Under the pieces are notes generated by a model. The model saw only the letters and a program-made list of their open reading frames with translations. It made no database searches and was not told where the DNA came from. Positions 35,101 through 48,703 of a DNA stretch of 64,000 nucleotides are shown here, piece after piece. Position 1 is the first letter of the stretch. The number at the start of each line of letters is the position of its first letter. The position numbers and the translations under genes were made by a program. The DNA comes from Azadirachta indica (Eukaryota; Streptophyta; Magnoliopsida; Sapindales; Meliaceae), in contig CM040444.1 in assembly GCA_022749755.1 (NCBI GenBank), positions 15,958,274 to 16,022,273 of the forward strand. Direction: 5' to 3'.

Positions 35101-38100
35101 CAAAAGTAAAATGCACTGCCTCTTATAATTTTGTAAATTGATGTGAAGCTTTGCATGTGACAATGCTTATACAGTAGTTATTGTTGCTATATGACCTCTG
35201 CTTTTGAAGCTATCTGCATGAATGGTTTATCCAGAAATTTCATTATATAACCCTCCAATTCTGTTTAAATTTCAGTTGTGCTCCTCACTTGAACATTAAT
35301 CTTCAAATGAACTATTGGCCTTCCCTTCCTTGCAACCTTCACGAGTGTCAGGAACCATTGTTTGATTACATTTCTTCTTTCTCAGTCAACGGGAGTGAAA
35401 CAGCGAAAGTAAGATTTTCTTTTCTTTCTCAGTTTCTCTTTCTTTTTCCACACTTTCCAATATGATTCTGCATGTAGTCTAGCGAATTTTAGTATGAAGT
35501 TCTCTTCAAGTTGGACTCACTCTGAAAAATTGGAAAAGCATTGTGATTTTTATATAGAAAACCTTTACATGGAGTACTGGAAACTGATGCCAAGCCTTGA
35601 CCCCAATAAGATATTGCAGAGGTTATCAATGATCCTGTGAAGAGAGATTATGACGCATTTTTAATATTTCATGGTTGCTGTTTCGCTACTACATCTCCAT
35701 GATCTGTCTTATGTAAACTAAACCTAGTGAAACTAAATAAGTCTAATTTTAATTCTAACAACTTTAATAACCTTTTTATATTTTCTGCACATGGATTTAT
35801 AATTACTTAATCAATGTTACAGGTGAACTATGAAGCTAATGGTTGGGTAGTTCATCAAGTGTCTGACATTTGGGCAAAAACGTCACCAGACTTCGGTCAA
35901 GCCCTTTGGGCTGTGTGGCCAATGGGAGGAGCATGGATTTGCACCCATCTATGGGAGAATTACACTTACACAATGGACAAAGTAAGAATCCTGATTTTTG
36001 ATTGATAATCTATGGCTTGCTTACACTGTAATTTTTCTTTAGAAATTTGTCATATAGAGGGAATTTGAGAAACTCTCACTGTGAGCACTCACATGTAGAT
36101 GAGACTATTCCTTGAAACTTGTTTTGATGAGACATAATCAGATGCAAAAGCATAGATATGTTGATTTCATGAACCATAGAAGATCTCTGAGTAATAGGTG
36201 CACATGCCCGTTCCTTTCAGTCAGATCGGTGGTCTCTTATTTACATTTTCATGGGAATCAGAATTAAAATATCCTATTGTCTGTCATGTAGCAAACATTT
36301 ATTCGCATTTTTTAAGTCTCTTCCATCACCATCACTGCAACCATCAGCTGAACCACTTTTCATAAGTATACTCTAAAGATACAGGACTTAGCATAAGTAA
36401 AACTATCTTTTTGCCTTCCTTCATCTGTGTTCATATGGCTATTCCAATCATTGCAACCCTATCTAAGAAGCAATGATGAGTGACAATCATATTGACCTAT
36501 TTTGGTTGTAGTTTTATATTATTTTGAAGAATAATGCTCATAGAAACCATTCTATTCTTGAAAGCATTTTGATGAAACAATTTTTCTTGATATCTCCACT
36601 ATCTGTTCCCTAGAGAACAATATCTAATATTGTGACACAAATCGTTAGACTAAAACTAACATTTTTTCTTTTTCTGAGGATGCCATGGGTTATCCCTATA
36701 TTGCACGTCTTGGATTAGAGACTGTATTTATGATCAGTACTGTTGGCTTCGAGTAAATTTATAATGCACCTATAGCACTGATGAATTTAGTATTGTTAAT
36801 ATGTAATTACCAACTAATGCCCAATAAAGATGCAAAGAATATGTGTCTTATTTGAACTTTGTTTTCGTGCTTGTGCTATTTATTGATGATGCCAAACTTG
36901 GGAAAGGAGATCAACAGAATGTTCTCATTATGAAAACATATCAAACCAAAAATGGTAATGAGAATAGGAATTGTAACATGGGAACGGAGGAATAAGAATG
37001 AGGAAATAATAGAATGCTCTCATTATGAAAGCATATCAAAACAAACACGGTAATGAGAATGGAATCCTAACATGGGAATGGGGGAATAGGAATCTTTCTT
37101 TTCCACCATTCTAGGTAAACAAGCACAACCTAAGGGCGTTGCCAATAGATTCTGGTTCTGGAACTACCAAGCTACTTGCTCACACCGGGATCTCAAATAA
37201 CCTTCTTTTTTGTTGAAATAACACCATCTTATATCTTTCTTCTAATTACTAATGTGATCCTATTGCATAATACTACATGCAATATATTTCTATTTGAAAT
37301 TTTCCCGTAGCGATTGTAAATATTTTCTATTTACTAGGATTTTCTGAAAAATAAGGCATATCCTTTACTGGAAGGATGTGTGTTGTTTCTTTTGGACTGG
37401 TTGATCCAAGGCCCTGGAGGATATCTGGAAACCAATCCATCAACTTCTCCAGAGCATATGTTTACAGCTCCTGATGGGAAGCCTGCTAGTGTGAGCTACT
37501 CAACAACAATGGATATGTCAATCATAAAAGAAGTTTTCTCTGAAATTGTTTCGGCTGCTGAGGTGAAGCTCTTATTCTACATGATGAAAGAACAGTCAAA
37601 GGTTCCATCTTAATAAGCTCTGCATCGATGCATGATAAAAGTTTTTGTTGGAAAACAGATCCTTGGAAGAAGTGAGGATGCTCTAATCAAAAAAGTCCTT
37701 GAGGCTCAACCAAAACTTTTGCCAACAAGAATTGCTAGAGATGGTTCCATTATGGAATGGGTATGGTATCTTGAAGTTAATTTCACTGATCTTCGAACAA
37801 ATTTTATGTTCTAGATGTCTGATGAAGTAAAGGTCTAGAAGAGCTGCATTTATTATGGACTGAGAGATTCTCTCTTTTCTTTATGGAAGGCACAAGACTT
37901 TGAGGATCCTGACATACATCATCGACACGTGTCACACCTCTTCGGCCTGTATCCAGGACACACAATTACTGTTGAAAAAACTCCAGACCTGTGTAAAGCA
38001 GCTGATTATACACTGTATAAAAGAGGTATGTATGTGATAATTGATTGGGTTCATTAGTTGGGCTCTATTCCATTTCAGTTCAAGGTCATTTAGTAGCCAA

Positions 38101-39473
38101 AGTGTTCACATGTGCTTAATTTGGCTGTCTTTGTAAGCATGCTAGTGAGAATCTTTCATGTAGAATAAATCTCAGTATTCAAAAATTAACACAACATGTT
38201 CGACACAGACACATTGATAGAGCAAAGTTCTATATTCGTATAAGTAATCAGTTAACTGAACATTTGTAATGTGATTATTTATTGGAAATGCATAAACATC
38301 TTGGCCTTTGACTGAGCTTAGAAATAAGTATTATGAAGCATTCATTCCATACAACTTTGCCATGGTACACTAATCAGCTTTCAGAACCATGTGCTTCCCA
38401 CTAGGAAGATCATGATGCTGGAGAAATACTTCTAACTAGCCATTTTTTATTTTATTTTATTTACTAAATTTTGTTGATTGAAACTTTACTAGATTTTGAA
38501 CTTTGACGAGTGGAGTATAACGATAATTTAGTAATGCATTTTTAATTGTCATTATCTGGGACAGGAGTGGAAGGTCCAGGATGGTCAACCACATGGAAAA
38601 TTGCTTTGTGGGCACGCCTTCGCAACAGTGAGCAGGCATATCGCATGGTGAAGCATTTGTTTGATTTGGTGAATCCAGCTCACAAAGGCAATTTCGAAGG
38701 AGGACTATACAGTAATTTGTTCACAGCGCATCCACCTTTCCAGATCGATGCCAACTTTGGGTAAGCAGAACTTTACGTGTATGCCAAATAAATTGCATGA
38801 TGGTGATTATACAGTAACTAGTTGTACTTTTTATGAACCTTCTGTGGAATTTCCTTGTTATTTACATATGCTACATCCAACACTAAACATGCCTAACCAG
38901 AAATAATGTATCCTACAGGCTCTTAACCTTAGTATTTTGTTCTATTAGATTTAAACTTGAATTCAATCATACTTTCGGGATTATCAAATTAAAACTTGTC
39001 TTTAAATACTAATGTTATGCCCTTACCTCATAGCTTAAAATTTTGGGTCTATGGTTTCTCTAACAATCAAAATTTGGATTTATAAACCTCTTTAGAGGAA
39101 TCACTGCCATGAAGCAACACAATTCTAGCCATGGGCAAGGCTTTTAACTCTGTAATCTCTTGTTCTCAGTTTTGCAGCAGCAATTGCAGAGATGCTCGTG
39201 CAGAGCACTAAAAAGGATCTGTACTTACTTCCTGCACTTCCCCGAGATAAATGGGCGAGTGGCTGTGTAAAAGGACTGAAAGCGCGAGGTGGGGTGACGG
39301 TCAACATCTGCTGGAAAGAAGGAGATCTGCAAGAAGTTGGTCTTTGGTCTAAGGAAAAAAATTCCATTAAAAATATACATTATAGAGGAAGAATTGTGGC
39401 AGCAAATATATCGTCTGCTAGAGTTTACACATTCAATAATAAGTTAAAATGCGTTAGGACTTGTACACTCTGA
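32188..39473 (+). CDS. FUC95A: GH95 1,2-alpha-L-fucosidase, tandem copy 1
   Basis: Ten coding exons join in phase: 32188-32401, 32982-33127, 33873-34759, 35276-35408, 35823-35981, 37338-37562, 37659-37760, 37890-38025, 38565-38760 and 39170-39473. They encode 833 aa. GH95 enzymes release alpha-1,2-linked fucose with inversion; Arabidopsis FUC95A (AXY8) trims fucose from xyloglucan and other wall glycans in the apoplast. Expected active-site residues are present: the NINLQMNYW motif with Asn422 and Asn424, the general acid Glu552 in NPSTSPEH, and Asp729 in FQIDANFG. The N terminus (MEEDGDWVLVRRATEKDLW) agrees with the Arabidopsis start. Introns are large, with intron 5 at 1356 bp. A hydrophobic in-frame stretch precedes the ATG (see findings). 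The next gene is a tandem duplicate with the same exon pattern. Confidence 0.95.
33611..33716. repeat. Imperfect tandem duplication in GH95 copy 1, intron 2
   Basis: Two adjacent units of about 55-58 bases share the blocks TTGGACATACAAGTGACTCA or TTGGACGTACAAGTAACTCA followed by AGGTGTTAATTTTGACAGCA. It is intronic and has no evident function. Confidence 0.8.
36920..37095. repeat. Imperfect tandem repeat in GH95 copy 1, intron 5
   Basis: Two units of about 95 bases share TTCTCATTATGAAAACATAT or CTCTCATTATGAAAGCATAT, then GGTAATGAGAATAGGAAT or GGTAATGAGAATGGAAT, then AACATGGGAA. It is absent from the much shorter matching intron of copy 2. Confidence 0.8.
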
Positions 39474-40386
39474 GAAGCAGCTTTTCTTGAGTGTTAGGAT
39501 CAACTGTAACTCGCAAAGAACGTTGTTCTCTACGATTGGGTTCCTAATAATGCTGCAAAGAATACAGGTTCCTTTTTATATGCACATTATCGTCGTCGTC
39601 ATTTTGTATTCTCTGTGCGGGATCATTCTTTTGCTTTTGACATTGATATTTCTATTCACACCTCGTCCAAAACTCTGTAAAATTCCTGATTTGTTTATGA
39701 TCATTAAGTTGTTGATTCTTTATTGATTATACTGCGTTCATATTACGAAGGGCATTTACGTTTCCAATACTGATTTGGGTGTATCAAATTATTTCTAAAA
39801 ATGCCATATTTTCTCCAAACTTCAGAAGCAATTTCCTTTAAAAGTATTCTCGTATCCCTCAAAGTTTTGCATGTTTCAACTTGTTGGAGTTAATTTGATT
39901 CATATGTCAAAATTGGCTTTCACCCAGAATTTATGTAAGTATTGCTATAACAAATTATAACATTTGTGAAAAAATTATAACCAATCAGTACAGAAAAAAT
40001 ATTAAATTACAAATTTATTCGGAAGAACTGATTAGGTTTGATCGGAAAAGGCAATAATTAGGTAGTTTACTAATTAAATTAGTAATTATTTTTCATATAA
40101 AAATTTAAGTTGAATCAATTTCTGCTATGGATTAAGATCAATATTTAATCAACATCCACCAGCCAGCCCTCCGCTTTGTCCTACTGTCCCTTCAGGCGCG
40201 TGTTTGTACTAAATTTGCAACAAGCAAACAAAGATGAAGAAAACAGTTTGAACAGCAGAACCATTTTCTTTTCTTCTTGTTGTTGTTCTGATTCTTATCT
40301 ACGCAAATTTTATCAGTTGAAGTCGTTCTGGCGTCTTGACTAGTAGAGATAGAAAAAAAAAAAAAACTGGGAAGCCTGAGTCAATA
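39474..40386. other. Intergenic DNA between the two GH95 copies
   Basis: Only 913 bases separate the two genes. This holds the 3' UTR of copy 1 and the promoter and T-rich 5' UTR of copy 2. A short in-frame ATG frame of five codons begins at 40234 (stop at 40249-40251) ahead of the main start. Confidence 0.6.
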
Positions 40387-43300
40387 ATGGTCACTGAGAC
40401 CGTTAATCCGTTAAAGATCACGTTCCGCGGGCCTGCAGAGTACTTCACCGATGCAATTCCGATCGGAAATGGCCGCCTTGGAGCCATGGTGTGGGGCGGC
40501 GTTGCCTCAGAAACTCTCCAGCTCAATGGTACAGAGTAATAAAACTATATTCTACTTAAACTCCTCTGCTTTTGCGTTTTCTCTCCTGTTGCTATCAAAA
40601 GAAACGTGCTCAGAAAGTGGATGAATTGTGGAGAACGAAGATGACAGAAAATTGAGTGTGTAATCTTAATGTTTTTTGTTCTCTTGTTTTCTAAAGCAAG
40701 GAAGTCCAGATTATACGTAAAAGAGGATTATTTGGGTGATGACATCCCAACATGCTTGTGTTCTAACTGGCTATGATTTGAATTTTTCTGCAGAGGACAC
40801 GCTGTGGACGGGAATTCCGGGGAACTATACTAACCCAGAAGCTCCAAAAGCATTATCAGAGGTCAGACGCCTTGTGGATATTGGCCAATATGCTGAAGCT
40901 ACTGCATCAGCAGTCAAGTTGTTTGGAAAACCTGCAGATGTATGTTACTTGCCACATCTTGTATATCTATTCTTCTATTCTTTTTCTATTGTTTTCCTCT
41001 GTAAATATATGTTTATGCTGATTATTAATTTGCATGAATGTAGAGTGTTTAGCCTTTTTTAACACTGTATAATATCTTATGTGGTTCATAAGTGAGTTTA
41101 CCTCTGGAAGGGGATAGATTTAAAACATTGGATTCAGCGGAAGGTTTTTAAATGTAAAATGTAGGATTAAGATAGATCCTTCATGGATTTCGTCTCTTTA
41201 AGATATTTATCTCAAGAGCCTAGGACAAGGCTATGTTTCTATTCATTCAGTAAGTATTGGAACTATTGGGTTTATTTAATTAGGACACAAATAATTTATA
41301 TCCACCTTATATTCAAAGTGTCAATATATATTGCTTAGAATACAATGTTATAACCAGTTGATGAAGATGATTGTTTTAGATGGTTTAGGCACTATTGAAT
41401 TATGCTTTGATGCCACATGCTCATCACTGTTTGTATTATCTCAAGTGAATGAACGTGTTCTGCCCTGCCTTGTTCATGCTATTTTTATATAATTTCCTCA
41501 TTTTCTCTGTTTTTCGTTTTTTTTTTTCATGATGAAGGTTTACCAACTTCTTGGGGATATCAAACTAGAATTTGGTGATTCCCATCTTAAATATGCTGAA
41601 GAAACATATCATAGAGAGCTAGACTTGAATTCTGCAACAGCTCTTGTGAAATATTCTGTGGGAGAAGTAGAATTTACTAGAGAACATTTTTCTTCTAATG
41701 CCGACCAAGTGATTGTGACAAAAATTTCTGGAAGCAAATCTGGGTCTATATCCTTCACAGTCTCTGTGGACAGCAAGTTAGATCATCGTCCTTACGTAAA
41801 TGGAAATAATCAGATTATAATGGAAGGAAGTTGCCCTGGGAAAAGAATACCACCAAACGTGACTGCAACTGATGACCCCAAGGGAATTCAGTTTTCTGCA
41901 ATTCTTGACATAAAGATTAGTGATAGTAGGGGCATGGTTTATGCAATAGAGGACAAGAAGTTGAAAGTTGAAGGTGCAGATTGGGCTGTCATACTTCTCG
42001 TGGCTTCATCTTCATTTGATGGTCCATTCACTAAGCCTTCGGATTCTAAAAAGGATCCTACTTTTGAGTCTATGATTACACTGCAATTAATTAGAAATCT
42101 ACCATATTCTGATCTTTTATCACGCCATTTGGATAACTATCAGAATCTTTTTCACCGTGTCTCTTTGCAACTTTCAAGGAGCCCAGAGGGCATTATGGGA
42201 GATGGGTCTTCTCTAACTGATATATGCTCCAAAGACAATGATGATGCAGTTTCAACTGCAGAGAGGGTGGAATCTTTTCAAATTGATGAAGATCCATCCT
42301 TGGTGGAGCTTCTATTCCAGTTTGGTCGATATTTGCTTATTTCTTGTTCACGACCTGGAACTCAGGTGGCCAACCTGCAGGGAATATGGAACAAAGATCT
42401 GGAGCCAAAGTGGGAGTATGTTTTTGTTATCTTCTTTTCCAGTATTTCATTTGATTTAGAAAGATCTTCACTTGATAATACGAAATATTATTAAGTCTCT
42501 GATTGATCTTTTACATTTTTATAGTGCATCAGTTGGATGAAAATGAACTGCTTTAGTCCTTTATCTTGAACATACATTTTCAAGGTGGACCAATTGCTTA
42601 ACTATATTTGTACTTTGTTGAATTTTATTTCATTGTGTCTCATTATCTTTTTTGTCATTTCCAAATAAACTTCAATTATATTTTAAATTAGCATTTCCAG
42701 AGTGATGCAGGAGAGGGAGACATTTTATGCTTTAATCAGCGTATATACTAGGGGTAAAATGTTTGCTGCCACTGACAGTACATTCCTAACTTTCGACAAG
42801 CGCTAAAAACTCTTTCCTTGCTTTTGTTTGCATCATTTTCGGTTGGGATGTTACTGACTCATTTATATCTTTCTCCAGTTCAGCTCCCCACATAAACATT
42901 AACCTTGAAATGAATTATTGGCCTTCATTGCCTTGCAATCTTAGTGAGTGCCAGGAACCTTTGTTCGATTTCCTCACCTCTCTGTCAATCAATGGGAGTA
43001 AAACTGCACGAGTAAGAACTTTTTACCTTAAAAACTTTATAGCAGAGACCTTTCTTCAGTAGTCGAGTCTCATACATTATTTTTTTATTGTAAATTTATT
43101 TGGAAGCTATTTTGAAGTAGGTGGTCTCAAGCTGGGCCAATGTATGACAATCTGTAGATGCTGTAGTTAGCACCCTAGGTTATAAGTAGAAATATTATTA
43201 ATGAAGATGATGAAGTTCTGGACAAGTTTTTTGCTGACGGAAATTCCCACGTCAAAATATCTTGATTAACTTATATATTTCCATGTTTTTCTTGCTACCA

Positions 43301-46108
43301 TGATATAGGATGATGGCTTTCATTTCCTCTTGTTTATGTAGTATCATGAGGCTAAAAATCAGAAAGACTCAGATCCTTCCTCTCTGACTCTTTTTGTTGT
43401 TGAGTCACTCTGTCGACTCACTCTATGTTATCGTGCAGATTAATTGAAAAGTAAAGTTTTGTCATTTATCATGCGATATTACAGGTGAATTATTTAGCAC
43501 GTGGTTGGGTTGCACATCATAAGACTGATATATGGGCGAAGTCATCTGCTGATAGAGGTGAGGTTGTGTGGGCTTTGTGGCCAATGGGGGGAGCATGGCT
43601 TTGCACACATCTGTGGGAGCACTATAGTTATACAATGGACAAAGTGAGGTTCCTATATTTGATAAATTGCCTGTGCCACCTTATTTAATTATTCCAATCA
43701 TTTAATTTTTTTCGTTGTAAGAGGAAGATTGCACTCTCCATCATCAGCTGTTGAGTTGAGACTAGGCTGATATGGAATGTAATGAGAAGCAAATCTTTAT
43801 CGTGCTCTGATGGCTTACGGGAAGATTTCCTCCATAAACATGCATATTCTTTGTTCAAACTTCTTATAAGATGAGTGATTGGTGTTATTTTTTGTTTTAA
43901 CAGGATTTTCTTCAAAATAAGGCGTATCCTTTGTTGGAAGGATGTGCATCATTTTTGTTGGATTGGTTGATTGAAGGCCACGATGGTTATCTTGAAACCA
44001 ACCCCTCAACATCTCCTGAACATAATTTTATTGCTCCTGATGGTAAGCTTGCTTGTGTGAGCTACTCATCAACCATGGACATGGCAATCATAAGAGAAGT
44101 TTTTTCTGCAATCATTTCTGCTGCTGAGGTGAAACTGCTATTTACATCAGTCATGACAACATAGGTTTCTTTCTCCTTTCATAACTTCTTCACTGTTGAA
44201 TGTGAATACTAATTGTGCAAATAGGTTTTGGGAAAAAATGAGGATGCTCTTGTTGAAAAAGTTCAAAAGGCTCAACCGAGGCTTCGTCCCACAAAAATCG
44301 CACAAGATGGTTCAATAATGGAATGGGTACAAAGTAGCCTGAACACAAGTCTCACGATGTCAAAACTGCTAAATTTTGTAATGGCCTAAGAAATTGTGTA
44401 CTTGATGGGGCAGGCACAAGAGTTTGAGGATTTGGAGGTGCATCATCGACATCTGTCTCACCTATTTGGCCTGTTTCCAGGGCACACAATAACTGCTGAG
44501 AAAACTCTGGGCCTCTGTAAAGCTGCTGAGAAGACCCTTCACAAAAGAGGTTTGTGTATTACTTGATTGATCATCTTACAATAGCCTGGATTGATCGTCT
44601 TACTCTCACAATAGCATTTGGTTATCTGTCACAACGTTGAAATTAAATATTCCATCTTCATTTTTTTTTTATAGCTTATACTCTTGAGAATGGGCATTTG
44701 CATGAAAGTAAACAAATGGAACATGATTCTTACAGAAATAGTTAATTATTTAATCACAGAGTCATCAACCGTATTGATTGTCAAAATTCAAAATAATTAC
44801 TTTGCTCCAAGGAAGATTATAAATCTGAAAGACATAAAAGTATATGGAGGCTTATAGTTGTTTAACATGAAAATTGAAGTTCATCTCCAACTCCCCCTTA
44901 AATTTTACAGTTTGTAAATATCACACTCTATATGCCGTTGCACTCATGTTCCTTTAAACATCAGGTGGAAAACTTACTCAACTAGAGAATGAGGCCTTAT
45001 GGGGGTCTGTCTGTAGTCCACAAAATAAGATAGACAACTTAGTTGTCCCAGTGATGAGGTGGAAACTGAGTAACTTCCATTTACTTGATCAACTTGGATG
45101 AGATATAATGAGGATTTTCTTGACTCTGTAATAGTAAGATACCGTCATCTCTGTTGTTAACGTTGTCTCTGATGTTGCATCCTTCGGAACAGGAGAAGAG
45201 GGTCCAGGATGGTCAACCACATGGAAAACTGCTTTGTGGGCACGTCTCCGCAATTCTGAGCATGCATATCGGATGATCAAGCGTTTGATTAACTTGGTGG
45301 ACCCAGAAAATGAGAAAGCTTTTGAAGGTGGACTCTACAGTAACTTATTTGCAGCTCACCCTCCTTTCCAGATTGATGCCAACTTTGGGTAAGGAGCACT
45401 GCCTGTGTGTTTGTGAATGGAAATGTGTGACCGTGTGTTTTGACAACGAAATCTAGAAGTAAAGTTTTGCAAGGAAATTTAAAAGTAGAGCTTTGCAACG
45501 TAATGATCTCACATTTCTATTCACATTTAACTACAATAGAAAACTTCGTGAGCATGTTTATACTGGCAATCATGCGCCAATTCCATGCGAGAAAATTTTT
45601 AATCTTCAGTATCATCCCAAAGGCTTTACGTTAAGCTACATGCTTAAGCTGGTAAAACTTAGGTGAGAAAGATGAAGAAAACGGTATAGACCATGTAAGC
45701 ATCTTAGGTTTTCCACTGAATCTATTTTAACAGGCACCTTGATGATTGTCTTTTAGATTCTTCTATGTTATATTAAGCATAATTCGGAAGTTGTGACAAA
45801 GTGAGTATTTCCACAGTTTTGCAACAGCAATCGCGGAAATGCTTGTGCAGAGTACCTTGAATGACCTGTACTTACTCCCTGCTGTTCCACGGGATAAATG
45901 GCCGAATGGATGCGTGAAAGGATTGAAAGCTCGGGGTGGAGTGACAGTGAGCATATGCTGGAAAGAAGGGGATCTTCATGAAGTTGTAATTTGGTCCAAC
46001 GATGATGGTTCTTTCAAGACCTTACATTACAGAGGAACTAGTGTCACGGTGAATATATCATCGGGCAGAACTTACACTTTCAACGGAGAGTTAAAATGTG
46101 TGAACTGA
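40387..46108 (+). CDS. GH95 1,2-alpha-L-fucosidase, tandem copy 2
   Basis: Ten coding exons join in phase: 40387-40528, 40794-40939, 41538-42415, 42879-43011, 43485-43643, 43904-44128, 44225-44326, 44414-44549, 45193-45388 and 45817-46108. They encode 802 aa. Exons 2 and 4-9 have exactly the same lengths as in copy 1, so the two arose by tandem duplication. The same catalytic set is kept: Asn395 and Asn397 in HININLEMNYW, Glu525 in NPSTSPEH and Asp702 in FQIDANFG. The protein starts MVTETVNPLKITFRG and lacks the 24-residue acidic N terminus of copy 1. Exon 3 is 9 bases shorter. It should act on similar alpha-1,2-fucosyl glycans; differences in location or substrate cannot be read from sequence. 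Confidence 0.94.
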
Positions 46109-47170
46109 AGAACACACGCTCTTTCTCAGAGGTGCCTATTTCTTGAATGCAAATGAACAATAAGCATTTTGCAGAGGAATTACCTTCTTGTTGGTTTATC
46201 TCAAACCGACATTTATTTCCCTTCCCAGTTTGTGCAAAGTGCTGCAATTTTAAGCTGAATGGATCTTAACCTATGAATTATGAAACAATTGATAGGTTGA
46301 GAATTCTCACCTGTACAAGAAATTAACTCTTGGTCTTGTATAAAAATTCCTTTATTTGCAGTCAAAATCCTCTGCATTTGCATTTTTATAATGTTTTAGA
46401 TGGTACAATTTCAATGTAATAATAAATTTTGTTGAATATTATGTGTTACACGTATGATTTACTAAGATTTTTATTCTCATGTATTATGAAGGAAATTTTA
46501 CCCACATAGTGTGAGAGAATTTCACACTTTTGTAAAGTGTGGGTTTTAAACCTTTACCTTTCAATTTATTACCCATACTGTGGTTTAAGTAATTAATGTA
46601 ATCATCATTTTATCTATAAGTATTAATGTTTAAAGTTTTAAATAATGTAATTTTAATGTAATTATCATCTTATTTATAAATGTTAATACTGAAAGTTTTA
46701 AGCTGTACAAATTTCAATGCAATCATCGAGTATGTTATATTGTTTAAATTCTCCTATGATCATTATCATCAATTATGATTGAAATGTGTTGATACTAGAT
46801 TTTTCAAGTCCAGTATTCAACCCTTAAGTTAGGCTTAGAGTTTATAAAGTTAGTAAGACAAAATTTTGACGGAGTTTCAACTTAATAATTGTCTCCATAC
46901 CTGTGTTCTTTTGTTGACCTTTTTATAGCTGATCTGAAAACCATGGTTGCGTGTTCTAAGAAAAAAGGGAAACTTCCACAAGAATTTTAAGGGTAGTGGG
47001 ATAATAGGCAATTATCTCCGCAATTTTCTTGCTAATGCCTCTTCTATAAGTTATATACCTTAAGACTTATGACCCGGATCACCTTAGGGCCTTTTATTTA
47101 CAGCCCCTAAGCTCAACTAATGATATTCTCAATACTTTAATTTGACCTCAAGTGAATCTCCCACAAGCAC

Positions 47171-47204
<34 letters not shown>

Positions 47205-47759
47205 CTAATTATGATTTTACGGATGACATAATACAGTCAGTTTAATCTATTTTTTTTTTTCTTCTACTGATAAATGATGGTGTATATAGCTTTAATCAAT
47301 AATTTGTGCCAACAATCTTCATTCAGCATCATCAATGTGCTTTTTTCTTTTCTTTCATATCTGTTTTTAATTAGTTTTCGCGGGGCGATGTCGACTTTCT
47401 ATAATTTTGGGAGCCACACCTACGAATATAAGAAGCTCGAGTTAGTTTTTCGGATTCAACTAATTTTGTGTTGGTACTGGAAAATATAGATAGTCTAATT
47501 GGGGCCTGGGCCGGAACCCGAAACATTAGTCCATAAAATACTGCAATTACACGTCATCGGCTACCTAAATCCAGCGGTCAAGGACCGTTCTCAATCACAA
47601 ATTTGATCACAAATACCAAAAGTCAATAAATCAGACGCATCTCAACCCTTAAGTTAAATCCAAACTCGTACTGCTCCACACAACATAAAAACCCTTAACC
47701 CCTAACAAAGAACCCTCGCCTCTTCACCATTCTGCATCACGACAAGAAGAGAGAGAGAA
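46109..47759. other. Intergenic DNA with a 60-bp repeat and promoter motifs
   Basis: It contains an imperfect 60-base tandem repeat (units from about 46594 and 46654) and a (TA)n run at about 47180-47206. Close to the next gene it has a site II TGGGCC at 47507-47512 and a telo-box-like AAAACCCTTAACCCCTAAC at about 47688-47706. The last two are typical of promoters of nuclear genes for organellar and translational proteins. Confidence 0.6.
47688..47706 (+). promoter_or_regulatory. Telo-box-like motif upstream of the NFD6/NOXY2-like gene
   Basis: AAAACCCTTAACCCCTAAC lies about 55-70 bases before the ATG and carries two degenerate AAACCCTAA units. Such boxes often occur with site II motifs (here TGGGCC at 47507-47512) in plant housekeeping promoters. 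The assignment rests on sequence only. Confidence 0.5.
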
Positions 47760-48703
47760 ATGGCTTGGCGAAGTGCAGGATCACTGTCGCGTACGCTGTC
47801 TAGGGTTTCTTCCCTCCGTTCTCCACCGCCAATCCCCCGCGTCCGTACCCCTCAACCCGCCCCCCGCCAGCAATCCCGCCGCTTCTCCTTCGGCGCTCCC
47901 AGGTCCGTTTGGTTTCGGACAAAACCAAATAGGATGTTCAATTTCTATTTGTTTAATTTAATTATTTTTTACTTAGAATAAATGAGTGAGCTTTCCTTTA
48001 GCTGCTTCTCCTTTGTTTGGAGATCTGTATAGTTATTTATTACTCTTTCAAAATGTTGTTAATCATTACATTTCCAAGTGTTTCGAGTCATAGCTTTCAG
48101 TTGTACTAAATCTGTAAAGTAATTGTCGTGTTTGATAGTACATTGCCTATTATAATTTTGTAGTTATTGCTGCCTGGTTAATTGCAGAAAAATGTAGAGG
48201 AAATATTTTTCTTTTTGTTGATTTGGTTTCTATGTGGTGAATAAAGACCTCAACAATTCATAGCTTTACTGTGAGTATCGGGTTACGTAATTGAATTTTT
48301 AATTTGAACTTTTGTCAGGTTTATGAGTCTCTAAAAAGAGATTAGAAATAATCGTAATTTCCTTGTCATTAGACTTTCTTAGAAACTAAAAGTCTCATTG
48401 GTTTCTAGCCCTTCTATCTTATGGTTCTGGGGCTTGTTTTGGCCTTAATTTTATGTTTTCAGGTTGATAATGGTAGAATTGGAGTTCTGCCATTATTTAG
48501 TTTTTAAATTTGATATTTTGTGCCTATTTTTATTGGTTGTACTCTGTATTTACAGGAATTTGGGAGAACTAGGTTGTACAGCTTCTTTTTTGCCTTTGCG
48601 TAGTGTGGCAGCTGCGGCCCGCTTCCCATCTCTGTCTGTCAATGCACGGGCGTTTTGTGAGTTGTCTCATGGTACCTTCCGTCGTACTTGTCAGGATCGC
48701 TAG
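47760..48703 (+). CDS. NFD6/NOXY2-like small organelle-targeted protein
   Basis: Two exons (47760-47902 and 48556-48703) encode 96 aa. The N terminus (MAWRSAGSLSRTLSRVSSLR) is rich in Arg and Ser, without acidic residues, which is typical of a mitochondrial or dual targeting peptide. The C-terminal half (RNLGELGCTASFLPLRSV, then AAAARFPSLSVNARAFCELS) matches the short conserved block of the plant NUCLEAR FUSION DEFECTIVE 6 / NONRESPONDING TO OXYLIPINS 2 family. NFD6 is needed for polar nuclei fusion in the female gametophyte and NOXY2 affects oxylipin response; both are mitochondrial and their biochemical role is unclear. Genes of this family often have alternatively spliced 3' ends, so exons downstream of 48703 (for example near 50360) are possible. 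Confidence 0.78.
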
